DNA of 64,000 nt from Mycolicibacterium monacense (GTDB lineage Bacteria; Actinomycetota; Actinomycetes; Mycobacteriales; Mycobacteriaceae): assembly GCF_010731575.1 (NCBI RefSeq), contig NZ_AP022617.1, positions 2,852,001 to 2,916,000 on the forward strand, given 5' to 3'. Below the pieces are notes generated by a model. It did not search any database. It had not been told where the DNA came from and saw only the letters and a program-made list of their open reading frames with translations. Shown here in pieces: positions 43,244 to 56,552 of the stretch. Each line of letters begins with the position of its first letter. Within the stretch, counting starts at the first letter, position 1. Both the position numbers and the translations under genes were made by a program.

Positions 43244-44749
43244 TCAACTGCAGGCGGCGAGCACCAGTTCGCGCACCCGCGCCGCGTCGGCCTGACCCTT
43301 GGTCGCCTTCATCACCGCACCGACGATCGCGCCTGCGGCCTGCACCTTGCCGCCGCGGATCTTCTCCACGATGCCCGGGTTGGCGGCCAGCGCCTCGTCG
43401 ACCGCGGCCTGCAGCGCCGAATCGTCGCGCACCACTTCGAGTCCGCGGTCGGCCATCACCTGGGCGGGCTCACCCTCACCGGCGAGCACCCCCTCGACGA
43501 CCTGGCGGGCCAGCTTGTTGGACAGCTTGCCGTCGTCGACGAGTTTCACCACCGCGGCGACCTGCGCCGGGGTGATCGGCAGCGCGTCGAGTTCGACTCC
43601 ACTTTCATTGGCCTTCTGCACCAGGAAGTTTCCCCACCAGGCGCGCGCGGCCTCACTGGAGGCCCCCTGTTCGACGGTCGCCGCGACGAGGTCGATCGCG
43701 CCGTTGTTGACCAGATCGCGCATCACCTCGTCGGAGATGCCCCACTCCTGCTGGATCCGGTTGCGGCGCAACCACGGAAGCTCCGGCAGACTCTGGCGCA
43801 GGTGTTCGACGAACTCGGCGTCCGGGGCGACCGGTTCGAGATCCGGCTCGGGGAAGTAGCGGTAGTCCTCGGCGGTCTCCTTGCTGCGCCCCGGCGAGGT
43901 GTACCCGTCCTCGTGGAAGTGCCGGGTCTCCTGGTGCACCTGACCGCCCGAGGTCAGCACCGCCGCCTGACGGCGCATCTCGTAGCGCACCGCGACCTCG
44001 ACGCTCTTGAGCGAGTTGACGTTCTTGGTCTCGGTCCGGGTGCCGAACTCGGCCTGACCGATCGGTTTGAGCGACAGGTTCGCATCGCAGCGCATCGACC
44101 CCTGGTCCATGCGCACGTCGGAGACCCCGAGCGCGCGCAGCAGATCGCGCAGTGCGGTGACGTAGGCACGGGCGATCTCCGGGGCCTTGACGCCCGCGCC
44201 TTCGATCGGCCGGGTGACGATCTCGATCAGCGGTACACCGGCGCGGTTGTAGTCGGCCAGCGAGTTCGTCGCCCCCGCGATGCGGCCGGTGTCGCTGCCC
44301 AGGTGGGTCAGCTTGCCGGTGTCCTCTTCCATGTGCGCACGTTCGATCTCCACGCGCCACGTGCTGCCGTCGTCGAGCGGGACGTCGAGGTACCCGTTGA
44401 TCGCGATCGGCTCGTCGTACTGCGAGATCTGGTAGTTCTTCGGCTGGTCGGGATAGAAGTAGTTCTTGCGGGCGAACCGGCACCACGGGACGATCTCGCA
44501 GTTCAGGGCCAGCCCGATGCGGATCGCCGATTCGACGGCCTGCTGGTTGAGCACGGGTAGCGAACCGGGCAGGCCGAGGCAGACCGGGCACACCTGGGTG
44601 TTGGGCTCGGCGCCGAACGCGTTGGCGCACCCGCAGAACATCTTGGTCGCGGTGGAGAGCTCGACGTGCACCTCCATGCCCATCACCGGTTCGAAGCGGG
44701 CCACCACGTCGTCGTAGTCGAGCAGTTCTGCCGCCGATGTCGCCGTCAT
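43244..44749 (-). CDS. gatB: Asp/Glu-tRNA amidotransferase subunit B
   Basis: GatB is the kinase subunit of GatCAB that activates Glu on tRNA-Gln before transamidation. The 501-aa protein has [18 protein letters not shown], the zinc Cys pair [36 protein letters not shown] and the C-terminal YqeY-like tail. ATG 44749 follows GAGGTC. gatA and gatC lie 2 kb upstream, separated by pfkA and a cutinase gene. Confidence 0.95.
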   Translation of the reverse strand: MTATSAAELLDYDDVVARFEPVMGMEVHVELSTATKMFCGCANAFGAEPNTQVCPVCLGLPGSLPVLNQQAVESAIRIGLALNCEIVPWCRFARKNYFYPDQPKNYQISQYDEPIAINGYLDVPLDDGSTWRVEIERAHMEEDTGKLTHLGSDTGRIAGATNSLADYNRAGVPLIEIVTRPIEGAGVKAPEIARAYVTALRDLLRALGVSDVRMDQGSMRCDANLSLKPIGQAEFGTRTETKNVNSLKSVEVAVRYEMRRQAAVLTSGGQVHQETRHFHEDGYTSPGRSKETAEDYRYFPEPDLEPVAPDAEFVEHLRQSLPELPWLRRNRIQQEWGISDEVMRDLVNNGAIDLVAATVEQGASSEAARAWWGNFLVQKANESGVELDALPITPAQVAAVVKLVDDGKLSNKLARQVVEGVLAGEGEPAQVMADRGLEVVRDDSALQAAVDEALAANPGIVEKIRGGKVQAAGAIVGAVMKATKGQADAARVRELVLAACS

Positions 44750-44923
44750 GACCTCGATCCTAGTTGTGGCCTTCCGCGCCCCGACCATCCCCGGAAGGCG
44801 ATCGAGCCAACAGTGGCCCGCCGGACGTGACCAAGCCCGCACGAAGTCGCCATGACGGCCAGTCGCGCCAGTTAATAAGGGGAGCTAAAGTGTCGTTCAA
44901 GATCAACGGATCGGGGTCAGGGG

Positions 44924-45649
44924 ATGAAGATCAGTCGGGTCTGGAATATCGCGATCGCGGCCGCGGCGGTCGGATCGGGTGTGGCGGCCGGCGGCGTACT
45001 GAGCGCCCCGTCCGCGGCGGCCGAACCGTGTCCCGACGTGGAGGTCATCTTCGCGCGCGGCACCACCGAGGCGCCCGGCGTGGGCTGGGCCGGCCAGGAG
45101 TTCGTCGACGCGTTGCAGTCCCAGATGGGTGGCCGGTCGGTGCAGGTCCACCCGGTGGCCTACCCGGCGAGCCCCGACTGGCCGCGTGCCGCCGACGGGG
45201 TCATCGACACCAGCAACCGGGTCCGCGAGGTCGTGGCCACCTGCCCCGATACGAAGATGGTCCTCGGCGGCTACTCCCAGGGCGCGGCGGTCATGGGTTA
45301 CGTGACGGCCGACCAGATTCCGCCCGGTTACATCCCCCCGGCCGGCATCACCGGGCCGATGGCCCCGGAGATCGCCGACCACGTCGCCGCCGTCGTACTG
45401 TTCGGGAAGCCGTCGACCCGGTTCCTCGACGCGATCAGCGCACCGCCCATCACGATCGGTTCGCTGTATGCGGACAAGACGCTGAGCCAGTGCATTCCCG
45501 ACGATCCGGTCTGCACCGCGGACGGCGCAAACCTGTTCGCGCACAGTCAGTATGGCGCCAACGGCATGATCGACCAGGCCGCCACGTTCGCCGTCGACCG
45601 ACTCGGCGACGTCGAAGCTCAGCCGAAGAACTCCGCGGCGTCGTCGTAG
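44924..45649 (+). CDS. Secreted cutinase-family esterase
   Basis: The 241-aa protein has a signal peptide (about 1-33, ending SAAA) and a cutinase domain: [20 protein letters not shown], nucleophile [12 protein letters not shown] near residue 116, Asp in CIPDDPVC and the catalytic His in [13 protein letters not shown]. Mycobacterial relatives (Culp proteins) hydrolyse lipid esters at the cell surface. As I recall it is absent between pfkA and gatB in M. tuberculosis, so it is an accessory insertion. Its last 31 bases overlap the 3' end of pfkA on the other strand. Confidence 0.9.
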   Translation: MKISRVWNIAIAAAAVGSGVAAGGVLSAPSAAAEPCPDVEVIFARGTTEAPGVGWAGQEFVDALQSQMGGRSVQVHPVAYPASPDWPRAADGVIDTSNRVREVVATCPDTKMVLGGYSQGAAVMGYVTADQIPPGYIPPAGITGPMAPEIADHVAAVVLFGKPSTRFLDAISAPPITIGSLYADKTLSQCIPDDPVCTADGANLFAHSQYGANGMIDQAATFAVDRLGDVEAQPKNSAASS

Positions 45650-46650
45650 CGGCTCTGCGGCACCAGTTTGAGCCTGCGGGTCGCGTCGGCCAACGACACC
45701 CGGCCGATCTCCTGCCCGCGCGCCGACACCATCATCCCGTACTCACCGGCGTGTGCGGCGTCGGCGGCGTTCACGCCGAACCGCGTCGCCAGCACCCGGT
45801 CGTAGGGGGTGGGCGTACCGCCGCGCTGTACGTGGCCGAGCACCGTCACCCGCACGTCGCGGTTGACCCGCTTCTCCACCTCGATCGCCAACTGCTGGGC
45901 CACGCCGGTGAACTTCTCGTGGCCGAACTCGTCCATCCCGCCCTGCCGTAGCTGCATGGTGCCCTCGGCGGGTTTGGCCCCCTCGGCCACCACGCAGATG
46001 AAATGCGAATCGCCGCGGACGAACCGCTGTTTGACCAGCCGGCACACCTCTTCGACGTCGAAGGGTTGTTCGGGGATCAGCGTCATGTGCGCACCGGAGG
46101 CCAGGCCGGCGTTGAGCGCGATCCAGCCGGCGTGGCGGCCCATCACCTCGACGAGCATCACCCGCTGATGCGATTCCGCGGTCGAGTGCAGTCGGTCGAT
46201 CGCCTCGCTGGCGACCGTGAGCGCGGTGTCGTGGCCGAAAGTGACGTCGGTGCAATCGATGTCGTTGTCGATGGTCTTCGGCACACCGACGACCGGCACG
46301 TTCTCCTCGGACAGCCAGTGCGCGGCGGTCAGCGTGCCCTCCCCGCCGATCGGGATCAGCACGTCGATGCCGTTGTCGTCGAGGGTCTGCTTGATCTGGT
46401 CGAGCCCGGCGCGCAGCTTCTCCGGATGCACCCGTGCGGTGCCGAGGATGGTGCCGCCCTTGGCGAGTAGCCGGTCGTTGCGGGCGTCGTTGCGCAACTG
46501 GATGCGCCGGTTCTCCAGCAATCCGCGCCAGCCGTCCTGGAAACCCACCACCGAGGAGCCGTAGCGGACGTCGCAGGTGCGGACCACGGCCCGGATCACC
46601 GCGTTCAGGCCGGGACAGTCGCCGCCGCCGGTGAGAACTCCTATGCGCAT
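45619..46650 (-). CDS. pfkA: 6-phosphofructokinase
   Basis: PfkA phosphorylates fructose 6-phosphate. The 343-aa protein (same length as M. tuberculosis PfkA) has [40 protein letters not shown] and [10 protein letters not shown]. The Gly after GGE (position 104 in E. coli numbering) with Lys before TIDND is the combination reported for actinobacterial ATP-dependent enzymes, so ATP is the likely donor instead of pyrophosphate. ATG 46650 is preceded by AGGGAGA. Confidence 0.94.
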   Translation of the reverse strand: MRIGVLTGGGDCPGLNAVIRAVVRTCDVRYGSSVVGFQDGWRGLLENRRIQLRNDARNDRLLAKGGTILGTARVHPEKLRAGLDQIKQTLDDNGIDVLIPIGGEGTLTAAHWLSEENVPVVGVPKTIDNDIDCTDVTFGHDTALTVASEAIDRLHSTAESHQRVMLVEVMGRHAGWIALNAGLASGAHMTLIPEQPFDVEEVCRLVKQRFVRGDSHFICVVAEGAKPAEGTMQLRQGGMDEFGHEKFTGVAQQLAIEVEKRVNRDVRVTVLGHVQRGGTPTPYDRVLATRFGVNAADAAHAGEYGMMVSARGQEIGRVSLADATRRLKLVPQSRYDDAAEFFG

Positions 46651-46738
46651 GGGTCCATTCTCCCTGTGGCTCACGCCGAGCGCACGGTTGTTGGCCGCTG
46701 CACTCGATCGATGCGTACACCGCCCGTGCAGTCGGCGC

Positions 46739-48226
46739 CTATAACGCGGTGGGCAGCGGACCGCGGGCCGCCTCGTAGGCCGCGCCCACCCGGTAGAGGC
46801 GGTCGTCGGCCAGTGCGGGCGCCATGATCTGCAGGCCCACCGGCAGGTTGTCGTCCGGGGACAGGCCCGAGGGCACCGACATCCCGCAGTGCCCGGCCAG
46901 GTTCAGCGGCAGCGTGCACAGGTCGAACAGGTACATCGCCAGCGGATCGTCGACCTTCTCCCCCAGGCGGAACGCCGTGGACGGAGTGGCCGGGGTGACC
47001 AGGACGTCGACCTTCTCGTACGCCGCGTCGAGGTCACCGGCGATGAGGGTGCGGACTTTCTGCGCCTGGTTGTAGTACGCGTCGTAATAGCCGGCCGACA
47101 GCGCATAGGTGCCGATCATGATGCGGCGCTTGACTTCTGGCCCGAAGCCGGCCGCCCGGGTCATCGCCATCACCTCTTCGGCGCTGTGGGTGCCGTCGTC
47201 GCCGACGCGCATGCCGAACCGCATGGCATCGAAGCGGGCGAGGTTCGACGACACCTCCGAGGGCAGGATCAGGTAGTAGGCGGCCAGCGAATGGTCGAAG
47301 TTCGGGCAGTCCACCTCGACGACGTCGGCGCCGAGCGCGGTGAGTTGTTCGACCGCGGCTGTGAACGACGCCAGCACACCGGGTTGGTAGCCCTCGCCGC
47401 GCAGCTGCTTGACCACCCCGACCCGCACCCCGTTCAGATCACCGGACGCACCCGCACGGGCCGCGGCGACCACGTCGGGCACCTCGGCGGGCACCGACGT
47501 GGAGTCCCTGGGGTCGTGGCCGGCGATCACCTGGTGCAGCAGCGCGGTGTCGAGCACCGTGCGCGCACACGGCCCGCCCTGATCCAGCGACGACGCACAG
47601 GCGATCAGCCCGTACCGCGACACCGTGCCGTAGGTGGGTTTCACCCCGACGGTCGCGGTCAGCGCCGCCGGCTGGCGGATCGAGCCGCCGGTGTCGGTGC
47701 CGATGGCCAACGGCGCCTGGAACGCCGCGAGCGCCGCGGCGCTGCCGCCGCCGGACCCGCCGGGCACCCGATCGACGTCCCACGGATTCCGGGTCGGTCC
47801 GTAGGCGGAGTTCTCGGTGGAACTGCCCATGGCGAATTCGTCCATGTTGGTCTTGCCGAGGATCGGCAGTCCCGCCGCGCGGAGCCGGAAGGTGACCGTC
47901 GCGTCGTACGGCGAACGCCAGCCCTCGAGGATCTTCGATCCGCAGGTGGTCGGCATGTCGGTGGTGGTGAACACGTCCTTGAGGGCCACCGGGACACCCG
48001 CCAACGGTGACGGCAGGCGCTCGCCCTCGGCCACCGCGGCGTCGACACGGGCGGCGGCGGCCAGTGCCCGGTTGCCCGCCACGTGCAGGAACGCGTGATA
48101 GCGATCGTCGGTGGCGGCGATCTGGTCCAGGCACGCCTGGGTGAGTTCGGTGGACGAGATCTCCTTGGCGGCGATCCGGCCGGCCAGGGTGGCGGCGTCT
48201 TCGCGGATCAGCTCGGTGCTGCTCAT
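46739..48226 (-). CDS. gatA: Asp/Glu-tRNA amidotransferase subunit A
   Basis: GatA is the amidase subunit that releases ammonia from glutamine for GatB. The 495-aa amidase-signature enzyme has the catalytic Lys in [11 protein letters not shown], the cis-Ser in [12 protein letters not shown] and the nucleophile Ser in [14 protein letters not shown]. The ATG overlaps the gatC stop (ATGA). Confidence 0.95.
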   Translation of the reverse strand: MSSTELIREDAATLAGRIAAKEISSTELTQACLDQIAATDDRYHAFLHVAGNRALAAAARVDAAVAEGERLPSPLAGVPVALKDVFTTTDMPTTCGSKILEGWRSPYDATVTFRLRAAGLPILGKTNMDEFAMGSSTENSAYGPTRNPWDVDRVPGGSGGGSAAALAAFQAPLAIGTDTGGSIRQPAALTATVGVKPTYGTVSRYGLIACASSLDQGGPCARTVLDTALLHQVIAGHDPRDSTSVPAEVPDVVAAARAGASGDLNGVRVGVVKQLRGEGYQPGVLASFTAAVEQLTALGADVVEVDCPNFDHSLAAYYLILPSEVSSNLARFDAMRFGMRVGDDGTHSAEEVMAMTRAAGFGPEVKRRIMIGTYALSAGYYDAYYNQAQKVRTLIAGDLDAAYEKVDVLVTPATPSTAFRLGEKVDDPLAMYLFDLCTLPLNLAGHCGMSVPSGLSPDDNLPVGLQIMAPALADDRLYRVGAAYEAARGPLPTAL

Positions 48227-48522
48227 TCGGGCTCCCCCAGAATCCGCGGGACGGCGAACCGGCCGTCGACGGCCTTGGGTGCGGCGTCGAGCGCCTGGTC
48301 CTGACTGAGGCCGGGCACCACGGCATCGGGGCGCATGACGTTGACGTCGGTCAGGGGGTTGCCGGTCGGCCGCACACCGGTGACGTCGACGGACTGGATC
48401 GTGCTGACATGGCCCAGGATGGCGTCCAACTGGCCGGCGAAGCTGTCGAGTTCATCATCGCTCAGCGCCAGGCGGGCCAGTCGGGCCAGGTGGGCCACCT
48501 CGTCTCGGGAGATCTGTGACAC
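48223..48522 (-). CDS. gatC: Asp/Glu-tRNA amidotransferase subunit C
   Basis: GatC is the small belt subunit that stabilises GatA and GatB. The 99-aa protein starts [23 protein letters not shown] and ends [17 protein letters not shown] 48522 gives the M. tuberculosis length; GTG 48528 is an alternative adding two residues. It is the first gene of gatC-gatA. Confidence 0.93.
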   Translation of the reverse strand: MSQISRDEVAHLARLARLALSDDELDSFAGQLDAILGHVSTIQSVDVTGVRPTGNPLTDVNVMRPDAVVPGLSQDQALDAAPKAVDGRFAVPRILGEPE

Positions 48523-48625
48523 GACCACGAAGCCTAGTCGGGAGCCCGCGGCGGGTGGTCGGCGGCGCTGAGCACCGCGGTTTCGCGAGTCGCTTCGCGG
48601 GGCCGTCCGTGCGAAAGTGGTCGCC

Positions 48626-49285
48626 GTGCCTTCGTATCTGCTGCGGGTTCAAGTCGAGGACCGGCCCGGCCGGCTCGGCGCGCTCGCCGTGGCTCTCGGT
48701 TCGGTGGGCGCCGACATCCTGTCGCTCGACGTCGTCGAACGCGTCGCCGGTTACGCGATCGACGATCTGGTGGTCGACCTGCCCGCCGGGACGATGCCCG
48801 ACCGGTTGATCACCGCCGCCGAAAGCCTCACCGGCGTCTACGTCGACACCATCCGCCCGCACACCGGGTTGCTGGAGGCGCACCGCGAACTGGAGTTGAT
48901 CGACCACATCGCCGCGGCGAAGGGTAAGGCGGCGAAGCTGCAGACCCTCGTCGACGAGGCGCCGCGCGTGCTGCGGGTGGGTTGGTGCACCGTGGTGCGC
49001 GACGACGGATCCGGGCTGCAACGCGTCGTCGGCAGTCACGGCGCCCCGGAGACGCAGGCCCAGAGCGCGCCGTGGCTGCCGCTGGCCCACGCCGAGGCGC
49101 TCGACGCCTCCGCGGATTGGGTGCCGCAGCTGTGGCGCGATATGGACACCACGCTCGCCGCGGCCCCGCTCGGCGACGCCGGCACCGCCGTGGTGCTCGG
49201 TCGCCCGGGTGGGCCGGCCTTCCGGCCGTCGGAAGTCGCGCGCCTGGGCTACCTCGCCGGCATCGTCAATACGATCCTGCGGTGA
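48626..49285 (+). CDS. ACT-domain protein (Rv3013-like)
   Basis: The 219-aa protein begins with an ACT domain ([37 protein letters not shown]), a fold that usually binds amino acids, followed by a C-terminal region resembling a GNAT-like or regulatory half ([32 protein letters not shown]). It is conserved in mycobacteria next to gatC but has no known role. GTG 48626 is chosen by similarity; GTG 48617 is possible. Confidence 0.85.
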   Translation: MPSYLLRVQVEDRPGRLGALAVALGSVGADILSLDVVERVAGYAIDDLVVDLPAGTMPDRLITAAESLTGVYVDTIRPHTGLLEAHRELELIDHIAAAKGKAAKLQTLVDEAPRVLRVGWCTVVRDDGSGLQRVVGSHGAPETQAQSAPWLPLAHAEALDASADWVPQLWRDMDTTLAAAPLGDAGTAVVLGRPGGPAFRPSEVARLGYLAGIVNTILR

Positions 49286-49289
49286 TGCC

Positions 49290-49544
49290 CTAGCCGCCGG
49301 CGGGGACGGGGTAGCGGTCGTTGACGTCGGCGTTGGTGTCCTTGCGCGCGCAGTGGGCGCAACAGAAGATCGCCTCGTCGGTCTCGACGCCGTGCCCGAG
49401 GATCCGGCATCCGCAGTGCGCGCATTCCGGTGCCAGCTGGACCGCTGCGCATTCGATGCTGTCGAACGTCGCGCTGCGTCCGTCGGCCCACGTCACGGTG
49501 AACGCCTTGTCGTAGTGGTTGCCGCAGGTGTCGCAGGTCGCCAT
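49290..49544 (-). CDS. Small Cys-rich metal-binding (zinc-ribbon/metallothionein-like) protein
   Basis: The 84-aa protein carries CDTCGNHYD at the N-terminus and CAHCGCRILGHGVETDEAIFCCAHCA in positions about 39-65: nine Cys in all, with an FCCxxCA ending typical of bacterial metallothionein-like proteins. It likely binds Zn or Cu ions. GGGAGGAC precedes the ATG. It converges on the ACT gene and is divergent from the hemerythrin gene. Confidence 0.78.
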   Translation of the reverse strand: MATCDTCGNHYDKAFTVTWADGRSATFDSIECAAVQLAPECAHCGCRILGHGVETDEAIFCCAHCARKDTNADVNDRYPVPAGG

Positions 49545-49703
49545 GTAGTCCTCCCGGTTGTCTTCGTGACCCCTTGGGTTCCCGTGCCGTCGACCGCCAA
49601 ACCCGCTGTGCCGTTTCGCCCCTGCCCGCGACGGGTACTGGACCGGTCGGCGCCCAGCCCACTGCGCCGACCCTTTTCCACCGACATGCGGAGGTTTCCT
49701 CGC

Positions 49704-50267
49704 GTGGCTCAGAAGCCCATCACCACCGGTCAGGACGTCGTCGACTACCTCGAGGCGCAACACGAAGCCATCCGGCAGTTGTTCGTCGAAACCCTCGACG
49801 CGGCCGACGCCGAAACCAAGCGCGAGAAGTTCACCCGGTTGCGCACCATGCTGGCGGTCCACGAGACGGCCGAGGAGATGATGGTGCACCCGAGAGTGCG
49901 CCGCAAGATCGAGGGGGCGGGCGCGGTCGTCGACGCACGCCTCGCCGAAGAACACGACTCGAAGATCGCTTTGAGCGAACTCGAGAAGCTCGACATCGAC
50001 ACCGCGGACTTCACCAAGGGGCTCATCCACCTCCAGGCGGCCGTCCTCGAGCACGCCGAGAAGGAGGAGGCCGAGGAGTTCCCGCTTCTCACAGAGCATC
50101 TCGAGGCCGAGGAGCTCGAACGCCTCGCGGTCGCGGTCCAGGTCGCCGAGCGCATCGCGCCGACCCACCCGCACGCCGGCGTCGAATCGGCAACGGCGAA
50201 CTTCGCGCTCGGCCCGTTCGCCTCGCTGATCGACCGGGCGCGCGACGCGCTGCGCGGCGCCGCCTGA
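49704..50267 (+). CDS. Hemerythrin HHE-domain protein
   Basis: The 187-aa protein has the four-helix hemerythrin ligands: HEAIRQLF near residue 20, HETAEEMMVHP near residue 52, EEHDSK near residue 85 and HAEKEEAEEFP near residue 117. It binds a di-iron centre and may sense or store oxygen, NO or peroxide. The GTG start follows GGAGG. The frame continues upstream without similarity. Confidence 0.88.
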   Translation: MAQKPITTGQDVVDYLEAQHEAIRQLFVETLDAADAETKREKFTRLRTMLAVHETAEEMMVHPRVRRKIEGAGAVVDARLAEEHDSKIALSELEKLDIDTADFTKGLIHLQAAVLEHAEKEEAEEFPLLTEHLEAEELERLAVAVQVAERIAPTHPHAGVESATANFALGPFASLIDRARDALRGAA

Positions 50268-50310
50268 CCCACCCCACCCGACAAACGCGCCCAGCGTTGC
50301 GGCCGGCGGC

Positions 50311-50319
50311 TGTTACGGT
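50311..50319 (+). promoter_or_regulatory. Candidate extended -10 promoter of the DUF4178-speE cassette
   Basis: TGTTACGGT matches an extended -10 (TGnTAnnnT) 40 bases before the DUF4178 start. A small inverted repeat CGGTC-N6-GACCG (50316-50331) overlaps the expected start point. No good -35 is visible. Confidence 0.4.
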
Positions 50320-50359
50320 CGACTGAGACCGACGACTCCGCCGTCTGGAAGGCTGCCGC

Positions 50360-50968
50360 GTGGGAACGTTCCTGATCGTGCTGGCGATCGCGCTGTTCGC
50401 CGGTGCCGTCATCGCCCTGGTGCTGGGCTTCAAGCGGTCGAAGAAGCCGAAAACGGAACCGCAGCGCACTGATCCGCTGCGGTTCTCGACGCCGCAGGAG
50501 TTCGGGCCACGCCAGCTGGGGCCCGGAGCGATCGTCAGCTACGGCGGGGTCGACCTCATCGTGCGGGGGTCGGTCACCCTGCGCCAGGGTCCGTTCGTGT
50601 GGTGGGAGCACCTGCTCGAGGGCGGCGACGAGCCGGTCTGGTTCAGCGTCGAGGAGGACGAGGGCCGCCTCGAACTGGCCATGTGGACCCGTCGCCCTGA
50701 TCTGCGACTGGAGCCGGGCGGCTCGCACGTCGTCGACGGCATCGGATTCGTCGAGACCGAACGCGGCCGCGCGTCCTACACCACCGAAGGCACCACCGGG
50801 CTGCCGGCGGGCGGCGACATGGAGTTCGTCGACTACGCCGACAACACCGGCGACACCTTCCTGGGCTTCGAACGCTGGGCGCCCGAGATGCCGTGGGAGA
50901 TCTCGATCGGGCGGACGGTGCGTCCCGTCGAGCTCACCGTCTATCCGGCTCCCCCGGCCGGTTCCTAG
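50360..50968 (+). CDS. DUF4178-domain membrane-anchored protein
   Basis: The 202-aa protein has an N-terminal membrane helix (GTFLIVLAIALFAGAVIALVLGF) and a beta-rich DUF4178 domain: GPGAIVSYGGVDLIVRGSVTL, WWEHLLEGGDEPVWFSVEED, MEFVDYADNTGDTFLGFERW. DUF4178 proteins commonly occur with DUF350 and aminopropyltransferase genes, as here. It is the first gene of the cassette. Confidence 0.85.
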   Translation: MGTFLIVLAIALFAGAVIALVLGFKRSKKPKTEPQRTDPLRFSTPQEFGPRQLGPGAIVSYGGVDLIVRGSVTLRQGPFVWWEHLLEGGDEPVWFSVEEDEGRLELAMWTRRPDLRLEPGGSHVVDGIGFVETERGRASYTTEGTTGLPAGGDMEFVDYADNTGDTFLGFERWAPEMPWEISIGRTVRPVELTVYPAPPAGS

Positions 50969-50976
50969 GGCGCGCC

Positions 50977-51489
50977 TTGCCGTTTCACCAACTCGCCGTG
51001 GCACCCGCCGACGTCGACGGGGCCGCGCTCGGCCTGGCCCTCAACGCACCCGCCCCGGTCCCGCTGGCCGGCATCCGGCTGTCGCACCGCCGCGGCGGCG
51101 CGCTCGTCCTCGGCGTGCTCGGCGCCTCGCACGTCGTCACCATCGAGCACCCCGCCGGGGGGTTCAGCGAAGAGGTGTCGTGTTCGGCCCATGCGTACGG
51201 CCGCACGCTGCCCGGCCGGTTCGAGGGCCCGGGCTACCGCTTCGAGTCGGAGACAACCGTCTGTGCCGCAACGGAATTCGAGACCCTGGCGCAGCGGTTG
51301 CACGAGCGCTGCCTGACCGACCGCAACAGCCTCGGCGGCCGCTTCCCCGGCGACGACGCCGCGCTGACCGTCCTGCAGGCACGCCCCGACGGCCCCGGGT
51401 GGTGGTGGCAGACCTGGCATCTCTACCCCGGCGGCCCCCGCGTCCCTGGCGGTACCGCCGTCCACACGACCAGCCGGTGGCACCCGTGA
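50977..51489 (+). CDS. DUF2617 family protein
   Basis: The 170-aa protein is predicted to start at TTG 50977, giving PFHQLAVAPADVDGAALGLAL, the family beginning. Other landmarks are LGVLGASHVVTIEHPAGGFSEE and RFESETTVCAATEFETLAQRL. No membrane segment is visible. Function unknown. GTG 50998 is an alternative start. It follows DUF4178 by 8 bases and overlaps DUF4247 by 4. Confidence 0.75.
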   Translation: MPFHQLAVAPADVDGAALGLALNAPAPVPLAGIRLSHRRGGALVLGVLGASHVVTIEHPAGGFSEEVSCSAHAYGRTLPGRFEGPGYRFESETTVCAATEFETLAQRLHERCLTDRNSLGGRFPGDDAALTVLQARPDGPGWWWQTWHLYPGGPRVPGGTAVHTTSRWHP

Positions 51490-51917
51490 CCCGCACCGGC
51501 TTGTTCACCCTGTCCGGCGCGCTCGCCGTCGGCGGTGTGGTCTGCCTGCTGCTGGGGATGTCGTTGATGGGCGGCAACATCCGCGATCATGTCGCCGCGA
51601 ACTACTCCCGGTACGCCGGCGACACCGACGGCACCGACTACACGTGCAGTGGATCGCCGAGCGCGGTGGCCGACGACCTGGCCGCCCAGGTTCGGCCCGA
51701 AGCACGTACGACCGACCGGGGAACGACGTACCTGCGCTACGACGACGAGATCGTCATCGTCGGCCCGGACGGGACCCGCCCCTGCACCATCCGCGTCGAA
51801 GAGCTCGGCGCCCGCTACAGCTCGGGCGGATTCATCTTCCTCGGGCCCGGATTCTTCCCCGGTTCACCGTCCGGTGGGTCGGGTGGCAGCCCGGGCGGTC
51901 CGGACGGTTCGAAGTGA
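51486..51917 (+). CDS. DUF4247 family protein
   Basis: The 143-aa protein has an N-terminal hydrophobic helix ([23 protein letters not shown]), an exported domain with [15 protein letters not shown] and [26 protein letters not shown], two Cys that could pair, and a Gly-rich tail. Its GTG overlaps the previous stop (GTGA). Function unknown. Confidence 0.78.
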   Translation: MTRTGLFTLSGALAVGGVVCLLLGMSLMGGNIRDHVAANYSRYAGDTDGTDYTCSGSPSAVADDLAAQVRPEARTTDRGTTYLRYDDEIVIVGPDGTRPCTIRVEELGARYSSGGFIFLGPGFFPGSPSGGSGGSPGGPDGSK

Positions 51918-51939
51918 CACCCCCATGAAGGAGCATCCG

Positions 51940-52395
51940 ATGTACCTGGCGGTCGAATTCGGCACCATCAGCGGTGAGAGCCTGGCCCAGAACGTGGTGG
52001 CGGCGATCCTCTACTTCGTGATCGGCGCGCTGGTGCTGGCGGCCGGGTTCGGGCTGATGGACCTGCTGACGCCCGGCAGCCTGCGCCACCTGGTGTTCGT
52101 CGAGTACCGGCCCAACGCCGTGGCGGTCGCGTGCGGTATGTACTCGGCGCTGGCCATCGTGGTGGTGTCCGCGATCATCGCCAGCTCGGCCGAACTCGGT
52201 CAGGGTCTCCTCGACGCCGCCGTCTACGGCATCGTCGGGGTGTTGCTGCAGGGGGTGGCGCTGGTGGTGCTCGAAGTGGCCGTGCCGGGGCGCTTCCGCG
52301 ATCTGATCGAGGCCGACCGGCTGCACCCGTCGGCGATCGCGACCGCGGTCGTGCTGCTGGCGGTGGGAGGGCTGAACGCCGCCGCACTCTCATGA
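51940..52395 (+). CDS. DUF350 family membrane protein
   Basis: The 151-aa protein has four membrane helices of the DUF350 family ([81 protein letters not shown]). ATG 51940 is preceded by AAGGAG; ATG 51925 is upstream of that site. DUF350 proteins accompany polyamine-related genes in several phyla. Confidence 0.85.
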   Translation: MYLAVEFGTISGESLAQNVVAAILYFVIGALVLAAGFGLMDLLTPGSLRHLVFVEYRPNAVAVACGMYSALAIVVVSAIIASSAELGQGLLDAAVYGIVGVLLQGVALVVLEVAVPGRFRDLIEADRLHPSAIATAVVLLAVGGLNAAALS

Positions 52396-52408
52396 CGACG
52401 ACAGACTC

Positions 52409-56082
<3,674 letters not shown>

Positions 56083-56095
56083 CTATCGAAGCCCT

Positions 56096-56515
56096 GTGAC
56101 AACCCCTAGCCTGGCGGATGTGCCGCATCCGATCATGTTCCGCGACGACGACTTCGGGCTGGCCCAGGTGCGCACCATCGCGCTGGGCTATCCCGAGGCC
56201 CACGAGAAGATCTCCCACGGGCGGCCGTGCTTCTTCGTGTCGAAGATGTTCGCGATGTATGGCGGCAGCACCAAGGAGACCGGGCAGATGTCCACCGTGC
56301 CCCACTGCGTGCTGGTCAAGGTCGACGAGTCCGACCGGGAGGCGCTGCGGGCCGACGACCGGTTCTTCGTGCCGGCCTACCTCGGCCCGTCGGGCTGGCT
56401 CGGACTCGACTTCGACCGGGCCGACGTGGACTGGGACGAGGTGGGCGAACTCGTCGACGCCTCGTTCCGGTTGGTCGCGCCGCGCCGGTTGGTCAGACAA
56501 CTCGAGGGACCCTGA
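56096..56515 (+). CDS. MmcQ/YjbR family DNA-binding-like protein
   Basis: The 139-aa protein has the YjbR fold motifs VRTIALGYPEAHEKISHGRPCFFV and LGLDFDRADVDWDEVGELVDASFRLVAPRRLV. Members are small predicted DNA- or nucleotide-binding proteins of unknown function. GTG 56096 is used; GTG 56120 also fits. It is divergent from ligA. Confidence 0.78.
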   Translation: MTTPSLADVPHPIMFRDDDFGLAQVRTIALGYPEAHEKISHGRPCFFVSKMFAMYGGSTKETGQMSTVPHCVLVKVDESDREALRADDRFFVPAYLGPSGWLGLDFDRADVDWDEVGELVDASFRLVAPRRLVRQLEGP

Positions 56516-56552
56516 CCGCGCGGCGCGCCGCTCGTGGTTCGATCGGGACACC

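Noticed and set aside
43252..44560. 526-codon + strand frame opposite gatB
   Set aside because: It is antisense to the well-conserved gatB frame and shows no domain of its own.
46239..46290. PPi-dependent phosphofructokinase reading of pfkA
   Set aside because: Lys before TIDND alone occurs in PPi enzymes, but the Gly after GGE fits the ATP-dependent actinobacterial group.
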